Positions 37,678 through 46,505 of a DNA stretch of 64,000 nucleotides are shown here, in pieces; within the stretch, counting starts at the first letter, position 1, and each line of letters opens with the position of its first letter. The notes below the pieces were generated by a model that was given only the letters and a program-made list of their open reading frames with translations, searched no databases and was not told the origin of the DNA. The position numbers and the translations under genes are program-made. The stretch covers positions 93,977 to 157,976 of the forward strand of contig NZ_PDKF01000007.1 in assembly GCF_004118855.1 (NCBI RefSeq). Reading direction: 5' to 3'. Source of the stretch: Arcobacter sp. CECT 8983. Lineage in GTDB: Bacteria > Campylobacterota > Campylobacteria > Campylobacterales > Arcobacteraceae.

Positions 37678-37965
37678 TTAATTTTTTATTGGTTGATACA
37701 GCTTAACTGGAAGCATCTTTTTACTTTTATCATCATAGTAAAAATCAAGAATTTCAATTGGTTCAAGGCTTTTATTGCCATTTTTATCTGCTACAATATT
37801 CCATACTTTTCCATTTTTTGTATCTAATAGATATTGGTCTGCCCTCATTTCAGAAATTTGTCCTAATACATATCTTCCATTTTCAGAGGATAATATTTTT
37901 GACTCTTTAGCTAAAGAAAAAGTTGTCAATATAGTTAATAGAGATATAAATGTTATTGTTTTCAT
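37678..37965 (-). CDS. small exported protein, function unknown
   Basis: A 95-residue protein with a signal peptide (KTITFISLLTILTTFSLA, cut near residue 19). The mature part has GRYVLGQISEMRADQYLLDTK-like strands (about 30-50), followed by KVWNIVADKNGNKSLEPI. Short proteins of this pattern with a repeated 'variable-Trp' strand are seen widely in this phylum, but I assign no family. AAAGGA precedes the ATG. It starts the four-gene run 37965-36354. Confidence 0.6.
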   Translation of the reverse strand: MKTITFISLLTILTTFSLAKESKILSSENGRYVLGQISEMRADQYLLDTKNGKVWNIVADKNGNKSLEPIEILDFYYDDKSKKMLPVKLYQPIKN

Positions 37966-38013
37966 TTTAGTCCTTTAGTTTACATAAAAATTATAACAAA
38001 ATATTATTAATTA

Positions 38014-38568
38014 TTATCTTCCAATCATTTTAAGTATAGCTTCTCTATTGTTTGCCTCTGGATTTATTATTCTATGCACTTTGTGAATTGTTAATCTTGA
38101 AAGAGTATCCTCATCGTCAAGTATTACTATTTTTGTTTTAAAATCATCACTTGAGTTAATAGGAACAGATCTCATTGGTAACTCTTTTTGTCTTCCTTTT
38201 AAATAATCTATAGTAACACCAAAATGTTCGGCAATACTTTCTAGTGCAAAATCTGGAAAATTAACAGCTCCTGACAAATATATACTAACATTTACTCTTT
38301 CTTTAGTTTCAATTTTTTCTTTTTTATAAATTATTCTTTCTCGTTTTGCTTTCTTCTTCGGATTATAAAAATTTCTAAAATTAATTATTAGCCTACCGTT
38401 AGATTTAAGAAAGTGTTTTATACTTTCAAAAACTTCACAGAGATAATCATTAAAAGTATAATCACAAGAACAATATAAATCATTTGGATATGTATATATT
38501 GCATATGAACAAAAAATTAAATCAAATCTAGTTTTACACTTATTTTCATCCCTTGAAATAAAAAACAA
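38014..38568 (-). pseudogene. chimeric relic: methyltransferase piece joined to HTH-repressor piece
   Basis: A 184-codon open frame that does not look like one normal gene. Its front (about 15-68) resembles the back half of a class I SAM methyltransferase (FDLIFCSYAIYTYPN, SIKHFLKSNGRLIINFRNF), without the glycine-rich SAM loop. Its middle (about 105-135) resembles the end of an XRE helix-turn-helix domain plus linker (FALESIAEHFGVTIDYLKGRQ, then RSVPI), as in phage-type repressors. There is no ATG: the frame opens just after a TAG with only a TTG and no ribosome site. It is best read as the product of a deletion that fused two gene remnants. Confidence 0.5.
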
Positions 38569-38667
38569 AGAAAACTACATCCATACAAAGAATACTGCTA
38601 GTTCGTATAAATAATCATTATTTTTTTGTTTTAGTTCAAAAATAAGTCTGATTTCATAAAACTATTC

Positions 38668-38673
38668 TATAAT
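38668..38673 (+). promoter_or_regulatory. likely -10 box of the flavoenzyme-amidoligase operon
   Basis: TATAAT lies 32 bp before the flavoenzyme ATG, with an AAAGGGAG ribosome site between. No clear -35 is seen. Confidence 0.5.
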
Positions 38674-38705
38674 AAATAAAATATCTCTATTTAAAGGGAG
38701 AAGAA

Positions 38706-40067
38706 ATGAAGACTTACGATACGATTATACTTGGAGGAGGAAGAGCCTCTTATTTAGCAAAAAGAATAGGTAGCCTTGGAAAAAAAGTTGCCCTAATTGA
38801 AAAATCAAGTTTAGGGGGAACATGTGCAAACAGAGGATGTGTCCCATCAAAACTTCTAATTGGATATGCAGATGTTGTAAGAAATATCCAAGCTTCTGAA
38901 AAACATTATATATTAAGTAAAATAGAAAATATTGATGTAGAAAAAATTTTTAAAGACAATAACTCATTTATTGATAGTGTGGATGAAGATTACAAATCTC
39001 GCTTAAATGAAAATGTCGATTTATATAGAGGCATAGGATATTTTCTTTCAAATAATGTAGTTGAAGTAAACAATGAAAAACTAACATCAGAAAAAATCAT
39101 CATAGCAACGGGAACTTCGCCAAAAGAAGCTCTTATTGAAGGTGCATGGACAAGTGATGATATATTTCCATTAGAAAGAGTACCCTCTTCTATTTCTATT
39201 GTTGGTTCAGGTTTTATTGCCTGTGAACTAGCAAATGTTTTTGATGCTTTAGGAATCAAAACAAAACTTCTAGTAAGAGGGAATGAACTTCTATCAAATG
39301 AAGATGAAGATATTCAAAAAACCTTTAAAGAAGAGTTTAGCAAAAATATTGATATAGAGTTTAATACTACTGTAAAAGATGCTAAATACAAAGATGGTTC
39401 TTTTGAAATCACTCTTGAAAGTAAAGACAAAAGTACAAAAGAGTATAAAAGTGAAGCCTTATTATATGCAATAGGAAGAAAATCAAATGCAAAAAGCCTT
39501 AAACTAGAAAATACAAGTATTGAAACTGATGATAGAGGTTATATAAAAAGAGATGAATTTTTTGAAACAAATGCAAAAGGAGTATATGTTGTAGGAGATG
39601 CAGCAGGAGAATATATGCTACAACATGCAGCAGCATATGAAATGAATTATCTTTATAAAATTCTATTTGAAGATAAAAAAGAACCTTTAAAATTTAAATA
39701 TATGCCACATGCCGTATTTACTAGTCCAGAAATTGCAAGTGTTGGTCTTACACAAAAACAAGCCAAAGAAAAAAATTTAGATTTTGTTGTATCAAAGACT
39801 TCATGGGAAGCAAGTGCAAAAGCAGAAGCTATGAAAATAGATTATCCCTTTACAAAGCTTATTGTTGATAAAAATAGTTATAAAATACTTGGTTGTCATA
39901 TAATTGGACCACAAAGTTCAACAATGATTCACCAAGTATTAACAGTAATGCATATTGACAATGATATTAGACACTTAAAAGAGATGCTTTATATACATCC
40001 TGCATTAAGTGAAACTCTTTTACCAGCTGCTATAAATACAATTAAAGATATTGAAAAAAGGAAATAG
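38706..40067 (+). CDS. pyridine nucleotide-disulfide oxidoreductase (glutathione/mycothione reductase-like)
   Basis: A 453-residue FAD enzyme of the class I disulfide-reductase family. The FAD site begins TIILGGGRASYLAKRIG. The redox-active disulfide is present (GGTCANRGCVPSK, about 38-50). The NAD(P) site is SIVGSGFIACELANVF (about 162-177), and YVVGDAAG binds FAD. The dimer-domain end has HPALSETLLPAA with the catalytic His, closer to mycothione reductase (HPAL) than to lipoamide dehydrogenase (HPT). No pyruvate or oxoglutarate dehydrogenase genes are adjacent. It is instead the first gene of an operon with an amidoligase and a gamma-glutamyl hydrolase, so its disulfide substrate may be their product. 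Confidence 0.85.
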   Translation: MKTYDTIILGGGRASYLAKRIGSLGKKVALIEKSSLGGTCANRGCVPSKLLIGYADVVRNIQASEKHYILSKIENIDVEKIFKDNNSFIDSVDEDYKSRLNENVDLYRGIGYFLSNNVVEVNNEKLTSEKIIIATGTSPKEALIEGAWTSDDIFPLERVPSSISIVGSGFIACELANVFDALGIKTKLLVRGNELLSNEDEDIQKTFKEEFSKNIDIEFNTTVKDAKYKDGSFEITLESKDKSTKEYKSEALLYAIGRKSNAKSLKLENTSIETDDRGYIKRDEFFETNAKGVYVVGDAAGEYMLQHAAAYEMNYLYKILFEDKKEPLKFKYMPHAVFTSPEIASVGLTQKQAKEKNLDFVVSKTSWEASAKAEAMKIDYPFTKLIVDKNSYKILGCHIIGPQSSTMIHQVLTVMHIDNDIRHLKEMLYIHPALSETLLPAAINTIKDIEKRK

Positions 40068-40071
40068 TTTT

Positions 40072-41067
40072 ATGAATAACTTTTTAGAACCAAAGGTAAC
40101 AAAAAATTACAAAGATGAGATTAGACATATTGGATTTGAACTTGAATTTGCAAATATCGATATAAAAGATGTTTTATCTATTTTAGAAGAAAAGTTTGAT
40201 TTCAATGTAAAAAAAATAAATAATTATCTGTATAAAATCATTTCAAAATATGGTGATTTTACACTTGAACTTGATTTTGAACTTTTAACACAACAAAAAA
40301 TTAAAAAGAATGCAAAAGATTTATCTAATAAAGTAGGCATAAACATAAAAGAAAAAGATATTGAAAATATTGAAAAAATGATTGGAGATCTTTCAAAAGA
40401 TATAGTTCCCTATGAAATAAGTACCCCACCTCTTCCTTTAGATGAAGTATCAATAATACATAGCATAATAAAAGAATTAGCAAAAAATCATGCAAAAGGG
40501 ACTAAACACAAAATATATTATGCTTTTGGTTTACATATTAACGTAGAAGTTATTTCTTTAGAAGTTGAAAGCTTACTAAGTTATACAAGAGCATATTTAA
40601 TACTTCAAAACTATATAAATAAAGATGCAAAAATAGACTTAGCAAGAAAAATAACACCTTTTATTGATAACTTTAAAAATGACTATATCAAACATGTATT
40701 AGATAAATCATACAATCCTTCTATTGATGAATTTATTGAAGACTATTTAAAATTTAACCCAACAAGAAATAGATCCCTTGATCTTCTTCCAATTTTAGCT
40801 TTTATCAATGAAGATAAAGTAAGAGCAAAGCTTCCAAAGGAAAAAATCAAACCAAGACCTGCCTTTCATTATAGATTATCAAACTCTATGATAGGTAATG
40901 AAGGATGGGAGATTTCAGAAGAGTGGAATAGATGGATTCTTGTTGAAAATCTTGCAAATGATAAAGAATCATTAGAATTTTTATCAAAAGAGTATTTAAC
41001 ACACTTAGATAATATTATTAATCTAACAACTTGGCATGGGAAAGTAGAGTCATGGCTAAACCATTAG
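40072..41067 (+). CDS. amidoligase-family protein (COOH-NH2 ligase)
   Basis: A 331-residue protein of the putative amidoligase family (PF12224), related to gamma-glutamylcysteine and glutamine synthetases. It starts with the nucleotide-site strand HIGFELEFANID (about 18-29). Next are a GDFTLELDFEL strand (about 62-72), IVPYEISTPPLPLDEV (about 110-125) and YAFGLHINVEV (about 150-160), then a helical back half with RPAFHYRLSNSMIG and W-rich GWEISEEWNRW. The family is predicted to form ATP-dependent amide bonds on peptides or small molecules. The ATG at 40072 has AAAAGGAAATAG before it; an in-frame TTG at 40051 is less likely. It overlaps the hydrolase gene by 16 bp. Confidence 0.8.
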   Translation: MNNFLEPKVTKNYKDEIRHIGFELEFANIDIKDVLSILEEKFDFNVKKINNYLYKIISKYGDFTLELDFELLTQQKIKKNAKDLSNKVGINIKEKDIENIEKMIGDLSKDIVPYEISTPPLPLDEVSIIHSIIKELAKNHAKGTKHKIYYAFGLHINVEVISLEVESLLSYTRAYLILQNYINKDAKIDLARKITPFIDNFKNDYIKHVLDKSYNPSIDEFIEDYLKFNPTRNRSLDLLPILAFINEDKVRAKLPKEKIKPRPAFHYRLSNSMIGNEGWEISEEWNRWILVENLANDKESLEFLSKEYLTHLDNIINLTTWHGKVESWLNH

Positions 41068-41732
41068 TTGGTATTTGCTTACCCGACAAAGGCAATTTTT
41101 TTGCATATTTATTTATAAAATTAAACTTGAAACTTCAAAAGGCTTCTTGTGTTAGGTTAAGACCTTCAAAAAAAAATATTGATTTCAAAAAATTAGACGG
41201 TTTAATTTTAAGTGGAGGAAGTGATATTGATCCAACTTTGTATGGAGCAAATAAAGATGCTCATAATACAAAACTAGATAAAAAAAGAGATGCCTTTGAA
41301 TTAGAGATGATTGATAAAGCCTATAAAGAAGAACTTCCTATTCTTGGTATTTGTAGAGGAGCTCAATTAATCAATATCTATTTTGAAGGAAACCTTTATG
41401 CAAAAATACTTGACTTAGATGAATATCTAATACATCAAAACTCTATCTTCCCAATAAAAGAAGCAAAAGTTAAAAAAGACACAACTTTACACTCAGCAGT
41501 AGAAGAAGATGAAATAGTAATTAATAGTATCCATAATCAAGCAATCCATAAAGTAGGAAAAGACCTAGAGGTTTCATCAAAACATGAATCTATTATTGAA
41601 TCTGTTGAAAAAAAAGATTACCCTTTTTTACTTGCTTTGCAATGGCATCCAGAATATTTAATATACTTAAAAAAACACAGAAATATTTTTAAAAAATTCA
41701 TCAAAGCTTGCATCAATTATAAGAGTGATTAA
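41052..41732 (+). CDS. class I glutamine amidotransferase-like gamma-glutamyl hydrolase (peptidase C26)
   Basis: A 226-residue protein of the C26 family, like gamma-glutamyl-GABA hydrolase PuuD. The nucleophile Cys lies in LGICRGAQLIN (about 98-108). The catalytic His and Glu are in LQWHPEYL near residue 205. The oxyanion region is LILSGGSDIDPTLYG (about 48-62). The ATG lies 16 bp inside the amidoligase gene and is preferred over a TTG at 41031. Amidoligase genes paired with this hydrolase type are a known theme, suggesting make-and-break of a gamma-glutamyl or similar amide. No spermidine/putrescine pathway genes are nearby. Confidence 0.85.
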   Translation: MAKPLVGICLPDKGNFFAYLFIKLNLKLQKASCVRLRPSKKNIDFKKLDGLILSGGSDIDPTLYGANKDAHNTKLDKKRDAFELEMIDKAYKEELPILGICRGAQLINIYFEGNLYAKILDLDEYLIHQNSIFPIKEAKVKKDTTLHSAVEEDEIVINSIHNQAIHKVGKDLEVSSKHESIIESVEKKDYPFLLALQWHPEYLIYLKKHRNIFKKFIKACINYKSD

Positions 41733-41768
41733 AATTGATTATTAATTTTACTCTTTATTATAACATCA

Positions 41769-41797
41769 GCTTATAATAGTTTATGCTTATTATAAGC
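41769..41797. promoter_or_regulatory. 10-bp inverted repeat upstream of ccoG
   Basis: GCTTATAATA (41769-41778) and TATTATAAGC (41788-41797) are exact reverse complements, 9 nt apart. Each arm holds a TATAA core, and no T run follows. It could be an operator at the ccoG promoter or a weak hairpin after the C26 gene. The rest of the 41733-41837 gap is plain A/T-rich sequence. Confidence 0.4.
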
Positions 41798-41837
41798 GAG
41801 ATTTATATAGAATAAAAAAAAAGATTTAGGATATATT

Positions 41838-43220
41838 ATGGAAGAAAATGCCGCTGTTTTAAATAAAACACCATATAGAATCAAAAGATATTACGCATAT
41901 ATCATTGCAACTATTGTTGCTTTAGCTGTTCCATTTATAAGAATAGATGGTAATCATATATTCTTATTATCATTTGATAAGAAACAACTTCATCTTATGG
42001 GTATTGCATTTGATATGCAAGAATTATATTTAATGCCATTTTTACTTATGCTTTTATTCTTAGGGATATTTGCAGTAACGGCTATTGGAGGTAGAGCTTG
42101 GTGTGGTTGGGCCTGTCCTCAAACTATATTTAGGGTTATTTATAGGGATTTAATTGAGTCAAAACTTTTAGGTCTTAGAAGAATCAAAAACAAACAAAAA
42201 GAACCAAACTGGTCAAAAGCAGAAAATGCAGCTAAAAGAGTTGTAGCAATTATCTTATGGACTATTATTGCTTTAGTTGCTGCAGCTGATTTCATGTGGT
42301 ATTTTGTTCCACCTGAAGACTTTCTTGCTTATATTTTAAATCCAACTGAACACTGGTTTTTAATTGGTTTTGTTTTAGCAATTGCAGGTTTTTTAGTTTA
42401 TGATGTAATTTGGCTAAAAGAAGATTTCTGTGTTTATGTATGTCCATATTCAAGAGTTCAATCAGTACTTTATGATGATGACACATACCAAGCTATTTAC
42501 TCTACAAATAGAGGTGGTCATATCTATAATGAAAATAAAGAAAAAATAATTTTCAAACAAAAAGACTTACCTGAAGAATCAAATGAATGTACTACATGTG
42601 AAGCATGTGTAACAGTTTGCCCTACTCATATTGATATTAGAAAAGGTTTACAACTTGAATGTATCAACTGCTTAGAGTGTGTAGATGCATGTACTACTGT
42701 TATGGGAAAACTTGGTAAAAAATCACTTGTTCAATGGACAAGTACAAGAGATATTAAACAGAATGAGCCAACTAAGTTTGTAAGAAAATCAACTATTATG
42801 TACACTATTGCATTAGTTGTGGTTATTGGGCTTCTATTTGTAATGGGTGGTAAAAAAGAGTATATGCTTTTAAATGTAAATAAAACTACTCAATTATATA
42901 AAATAAAAGAAAATAATGTAGTTTCAAATAACTTCTTACTGTTATTCCAAAATACTGATTCTAAAACACATACTTATAATCTAGAAGTTTTAAATCACGA
43001 TGATATTGTAATTAAAAGATTTTCACCTTTCAAATTAGGTGCTGGTAAACTTAGAAAAAAAGTTGTAGTACTTGAAACAGATAAAGTTCTTGTAAACGAT
43101 AATACAAAAGATACACCTATTTCGGTAAAACTAAGAGCTTTTGCTGTTGACGAACCAAATAGAGTATCAGTAATTAGAGATGCTGTATTTATTTACCCAA
43201 GAGCTGACAAACTAAAATAA
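41838..43220 (+). CDS. ccoG: cytochrome c oxidase accessory protein CcoG (FixG/RdxA)
   Basis: A 460-residue membrane iron-sulfur protein that helps copper delivery during cbb3 oxidase assembly. It has about five membrane helices and the CWCGWACPQT-type motif (AWCGWACPQ, about 92-100), plus CVYVCPYSRVQ (about 198-208). Two 4Fe-4S clusters are bound by CTTCEACVTVCP (about 251-262) and CINCLECVDAC (about 276-286). The C-terminal part is an extracytoplasmic Ig-like domain. It stands alone; no ccoNOPQ genes are in the window. AGGATATATT precedes the ATG. Confidence 0.96.
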   Translation: MEENAAVLNKTPYRIKRYYAYIIATIVALAVPFIRIDGNHIFLLSFDKKQLHLMGIAFDMQELYLMPFLLMLLFLGIFAVTAIGGRAWCGWACPQTIFRVIYRDLIESKLLGLRRIKNKQKEPNWSKAENAAKRVVAIILWTIIALVAAADFMWYFVPPEDFLAYILNPTEHWFLIGFVLAIAGFLVYDVIWLKEDFCVYVCPYSRVQSVLYDDDTYQAIYSTNRGGHIYNENKEKIIFKQKDLPEESNECTTCEACVTVCPTHIDIRKGLQLECINCLECVDACTTVMGKLGKKSLVQWTSTRDIKQNEPTKFVRKSTIMYTIALVVVIGLLFVMGGKKEYMLLNVNKTTQLYKIKENNVVSNNFLLLFQNTDSKTHTYNLEVLNHDDIVIKRFSPFKLGAGKLRKKVVVLETDKVLVNDNTKDTPISVKLRAFAVDEPNRVSVIRDAVFIYPRADKLK

Positions 43221-43252
43221 GTAAAAAGAGGTTAATGTCCTCTTTTTACTTA
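43218..43252 (+). terminator. terminator after ccoG
   Basis: TAAGTAAAAAGAGG, loop TTAATGT, CCTCTTTTTACTTA: a perfect 14-bp stem starting at the ccoG stop codon. The T run is inside the descending arm, so it should also work on the other strand. Confidence 0.8.
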
Positions 43253-43276
43253 AATACTTATTAACCTCATATTAGC

Positions 43277-43282
43277 TATAAT
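43277..43282 (+). promoter_or_regulatory. likely -10 box of pyrG-recJ
   Basis: TATAAT followed by CGCGAAAT, the same shape as at mnmG. It lies 42 bp before the pyrG start and after the ccoG terminator. Confidence 0.6.
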
Positions 43283-43323
43283 CGCGAAATATTTTACTAT
43301 TTATTTAATTCATGGAGCTATTA

Positions 43324-44940
43324 ATGACTAAATTCATATTTGTTACTGGTGGAGTACTAAGTTCACTTGGTAAAGGTATTACTTCTGCATCTATTGCAAC
43401 AATTTTAAAACAATCAGGGTTCAAGGTAAGTATGCTTAAAATTGACCCATACTTAAACGTTGACCCAGGAACAATGAGTCCACTAGAACATGGAGAGGTT
43501 TTTGTAACAGCAGATGGAGCAGAAACTGATTTGGATTTAGGAAACTACGAAAGATTTATTGACAAAACACTTACAGCTAAAAACTCTTTTACAACAGGAC
43601 AAGTTTATCAAAGTGTAATTAAAAGAGAAAGAGAAGGTGGTTATTTAGGTAAAACTATTCAAGTAATCCCTCATGTTGTAGATGAAATCAAAGATAGAAT
43701 CTATTATGCTGCAGATGAGCATGACTTCTTAATCATCGAACTTGGTGGTACAGTTGGTGATATTGAAGGTCTTCCATTTATGGAAGCAATTAGAGCTATT
43801 AGACATGAACAACCTAAAACAAATACTATGAATATCCATGTAAGTTTAATTCCATATATTAAAGCAGCAGGTGAATTAAAAACAAAACCAACACAACACT
43901 CAGTTCAAGAGTTAAGAAGAATTGGTATTACTCCACACATGTTAGTTTGTAGAACAGAAAAAGAGCTTCCAAAAAATTTAAAAGAGAAACTTGCATTATC
44001 TTGTGATATTGATAGAAATGCAGTAATTGAGGCAGGTGATGCACAATCAATTTATCAAGTTCCATTACACTTTATTAAAGAAGGGATTTTAACTCCTTTA
44101 TCAGAACACTTTAACATCAAAATCAAACCAAATATGGAAAAATGGGATACTTTAGTTAAAAATATTCTTGTACCACAAGATGAAGTAACAATCGCATTTG
44201 TTGGTAAATATTTAGATTTAAAAGAGTCATATAAATCTTTAATCGAGTCATTAATTCATGCAGGAGCACACTTAAATACTAAAGTAAATATTCACTGGTG
44301 TGATAGTGAGAGAATTGAAGATAATGGAGCATATGAAGTTATTGGAAACTCAGATGCAATCTTAGTTGCAGGTGGATTTGGACACAGAGGTGTTGAAGGA
44401 AAACTTTCTGCTATTAAGTATGCAAGAGAGAATAAAATCCCTTACTTAGGTATCTGTCTTGGTATGCAACTATCAATTGTTGAATACTCAAGAAATGTAC
44501 TTGGAATCGAAAATGCAAACTCTGTAGAGTTTGATGAAAATGCACAAGAGCCAGTAATTTATCTAATTGATGAATTTATGGATCAAAGTGGTAACAAACA
44601 ATTAAGAACTCATGAATCACCAATGGGTGGAACAATGAGACTTGGTGAATATCCTTTTGAGCCATTAAAAGGAACAAATTTACAAAAAGCATATGGAAAT
44701 GAAGAAGTGTACTATGAAAGACATAGACATAGATATGAAGCTAATCCAGCTTATAAAGAGAGATTAGAAGCAGCAGGGATGATTATTTCTGGACAATCAA
44801 ATGGTCTTATTGAAGCAGTTGAAATCAAAGATCACCCTTGGTTTGTTGGTGTGCAATTCCACCCAGAATTTACTTCTCACTTAGAGACACCAAACCCTAT
44901 AATCTTAGAGTTCGTAAAACAAGCAAATAAAAAAGCTTAA
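43324..44940 (+). CDS. pyrG: CTP synthase
   Basis: A 538-residue CTP synthase that aminates UTP with glutamine nitrogen. The N-terminal amidoligase domain starts [21 protein letters not shown], with [15 protein letters not shown] and [17 protein letters not shown] following. The C-terminal class I glutamine amidotransferase has the nucleophile in GICLGMQL (about 376-383) and the His/Glu pair in VQFHPEFTS. The ATG at 43324 has GGAG six bases upstream; an ATG four codons earlier has none. The stop overlaps the recJ ATG (TAATG). Confidence 0.97.
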   Translation: MTKFIFVTGGVLSSLGKGITSASIATILKQSGFKVSMLKIDPYLNVDPGTMSPLEHGEVFVTADGAETDLDLGNYERFIDKTLTAKNSFTTGQVYQSVIKREREGGYLGKTIQVIPHVVDEIKDRIYYAADEHDFLIIELGGTVGDIEGLPFMEAIRAIRHEQPKTNTMNIHVSLIPYIKAAGELKTKPTQHSVQELRRIGITPHMLVCRTEKELPKNLKEKLALSCDIDRNAVIEAGDAQSIYQVPLHFIKEGILTPLSEHFNIKIKPNMEKWDTLVKNILVPQDEVTIAFVGKYLDLKESYKSLIESLIHAGAHLNTKVNIHWCDSERIEDNGAYEVIGNSDAILVAGGFGHRGVEGKLSAIKYARENKIPYLGICLGMQLSIVEYSRNVLGIENANSVEFDENAQEPVIYLIDEFMDQSGNKQLRTHESPMGGTMRLGEYPFEPLKGTNLQKAYGNEEVYYERHRHRYEANPAYKERLEAAGMIISGQSNGLIEAVEIKDHPWFVGVQFHPEFTSHLETPNPIILEFVKQANKKA

Positions 44941-46505
44941 TGTCTAAGGTTACAAAACAAAGACTTTTTGAACTATTAAGCGCAAGACACGAGAATAACC
45001 CTTATTCTCGCCTTGCAAATATTCCTAGCCCTAATAGTTTAAAAGATATAAAAAAAGCCTCACAAAGAATCAAACAAGCCTTACTTAACAATGAAACAAT
45101 AACTATTGTTGGTGATTATGATGTTGACGGAGTTGTTTCAACAACTATTATTGTTGATTTCTTCCAAAGAATAGGTAAAAAAGTAAATCATATTATTCCA
45201 AATAGATTTGAACATGGATATGGACTAAGCCCTAAAATTGTTGATTTAATTGAGGAAGGTTTAGTTATTACTGTTGATAATGGAATTTCAGCCTGTAGTG
45301 CAGCTGACCTTTTAAAGCAAAAAGGTATTGATTTAATTATTACTGATCACCATACAGTTGGTGAACAAATTCCTAAAGCCTATGCAATAATAAACCCTAA
45401 ACAAGAAGATTGTACTTTTCCTTTTAAAGATATTTGTGGAGCACAAGTTGCATGGTATCTTTGTGCAGCAGTAAAAAAAGAGATAAATGCAAAGGTAAAT
45501 CTTGAAGAGTTTTTTGATTTACTTTGTATAGCTATTATTGCAGATATTATGCCAATGACAAATCTTAACTATACTATGGTTAAGCATGGTCTTAAAAAAA
45601 TTAAAACATCATCAAGACCTGCCTTTAAAAAAATCAATGAAATGATTTCAAAAGAGATTTTTGTATCAGATGATGTTGGTTTTACAATTGCCCCTAAAAT
45701 AAATAGTGCTGGAAGAATGGAAGATGCCTCTATTGCATTGAATTTTTTATTAGCCTCTTCTGAATATGAAGCAAATGATGCTTTACAACTTTTAGAAGAG
45801 TTAAACTGTTTTAGAAAAAATCTTCAAGAAGAGATTTCAAAAAAAGCAACTAATGCAACAAATCCTGAAGAAAACGCCGTTATAGTTTGGGGAGAAGATT
45901 GGCATGAAGGTGTTATTGGAATCGTTGCTTCAAAGCTTTCTAATGCCTTTAAAAAGCCTGCTTTTATTTTTTCTATCAATAATGGAATTGCAAAAGGAAG
46001 TGCAAGGGCAAATGCAAATATAAATTTGCATACTATTATCAATGAAGCTTCTGATTTACTTCTTGGATTTGGTGGACACAAAAATGCGGCTGGCTTATCA
46101 ATGGAAGCAAAAAATCTAGAAGAGTTTAAAAATAGAATAAATAAATCCCTTGAAGAGCATAAAGAGGACCTACATATAGAACATGATGTTTTAGGTGAGC
46201 TCGATGTATCAAATGTAGATATTGAGTTTTTAAATATCATTGAGCAGTTTGAGCCATATGGATTAAAAAACCATAGACCAATATTTAAAATCTCAAATTC
46301 ACAAATCATAAAAGCTGAACTTTTTGGAAAAGATAAAAATCATACAAAACTAACACTAAATAGTGATGGTTTTTTATTTGAAGCTATTAAGTTTTATTGT
46401 GATGAAAAATTTGATAAACCAACTATTGATTTAGTTGTATCAGTAAATAAAAATGAGTTTAGAGGGCAGATAAACCCTCAATTTTTAATACAAGATATTT
46501 TATAA
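44940..46505 (+). CDS. recJ: single-stranded-DNA exonuclease RecJ
   Basis: A 521-residue DHH/DHHA1 exonuclease that degrades single-stranded DNA 5' to 3' in mismatch and recombination repair. Catalytic motifs are present: GDYDVDGVVS (about 57-66), TVDNGIS and TDHHTV (about 134-139). The DHHA1 part has AKGSARANANINLH and FGGHKNAAGLSM (about 377-388). The C-terminal OB fold is shorter than in E. coli, as in other members of this phylum. It is translationally coupled to pyrG and meets the convergent lipoprotein gene with a 6-bp overlap. Confidence 0.95.
   Translation: MSKVTKQRLFELLSARHENNPYSRLANIPSPNSLKDIKKASQRIKQALLNNETITIVGDYDVDGVVSTTIIVDFFQRIGKKVNHIIPNRFEHGYGLSPKIVDLIEEGLVITVDNGISACSAADLLKQKGIDLIITDHHTVGEQIPKAYAIINPKQEDCTFPFKDICGAQVAWYLCAAVKKEINAKVNLEEFFDLLCIAIIADIMPMTNLNYTMVKHGLKKIKTSSRPAFKKINEMISKEIFVSDDVGFTIAPKINSAGRMEDASIALNFLLASSEYEANDALQLLEELNCFRKNLQEEISKKATNATNPEENAVIVWGEDWHEGVIGIVASKLSNAFKKPAFIFSINNGIAKGSARANANINLHTIINEASDLLLGFGGHKNAAGLSMEAKNLEEFKNRINKSLEEHKEDLHIEHDVLGELDVSNVDIEFLNIIEQFEPYGLKNHRPIFKISNSQIIKAELFGKDKNHTKLTLNSDGFLFEAIKFYCDEKFDKPTIDLVVSVNKNEFRGQINPQFLIQDIL

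Noticed and set aside
38706..40067. Lipoamide dehydrogenase of a 2-oxoacid dehydrogenase complex
   Set aside because: No E1 or E2 genes are nearby, and the C-terminal HPAL motif and operon partners point to another disulfide; kept as family-level only.
43312..43323. Upstream ATG for pyrG
   Set aside because: The ATG overlaps the GGAG that serves as ribosome site for the ATG at 43324, and the family starts [10 protein letters not shown].
45824..46309. 161-codon open frame antisense to recJ
   Set aside because: Serine/cysteine-rich shadow of the recJ DHHA1 region; no start signal and no family pattern.
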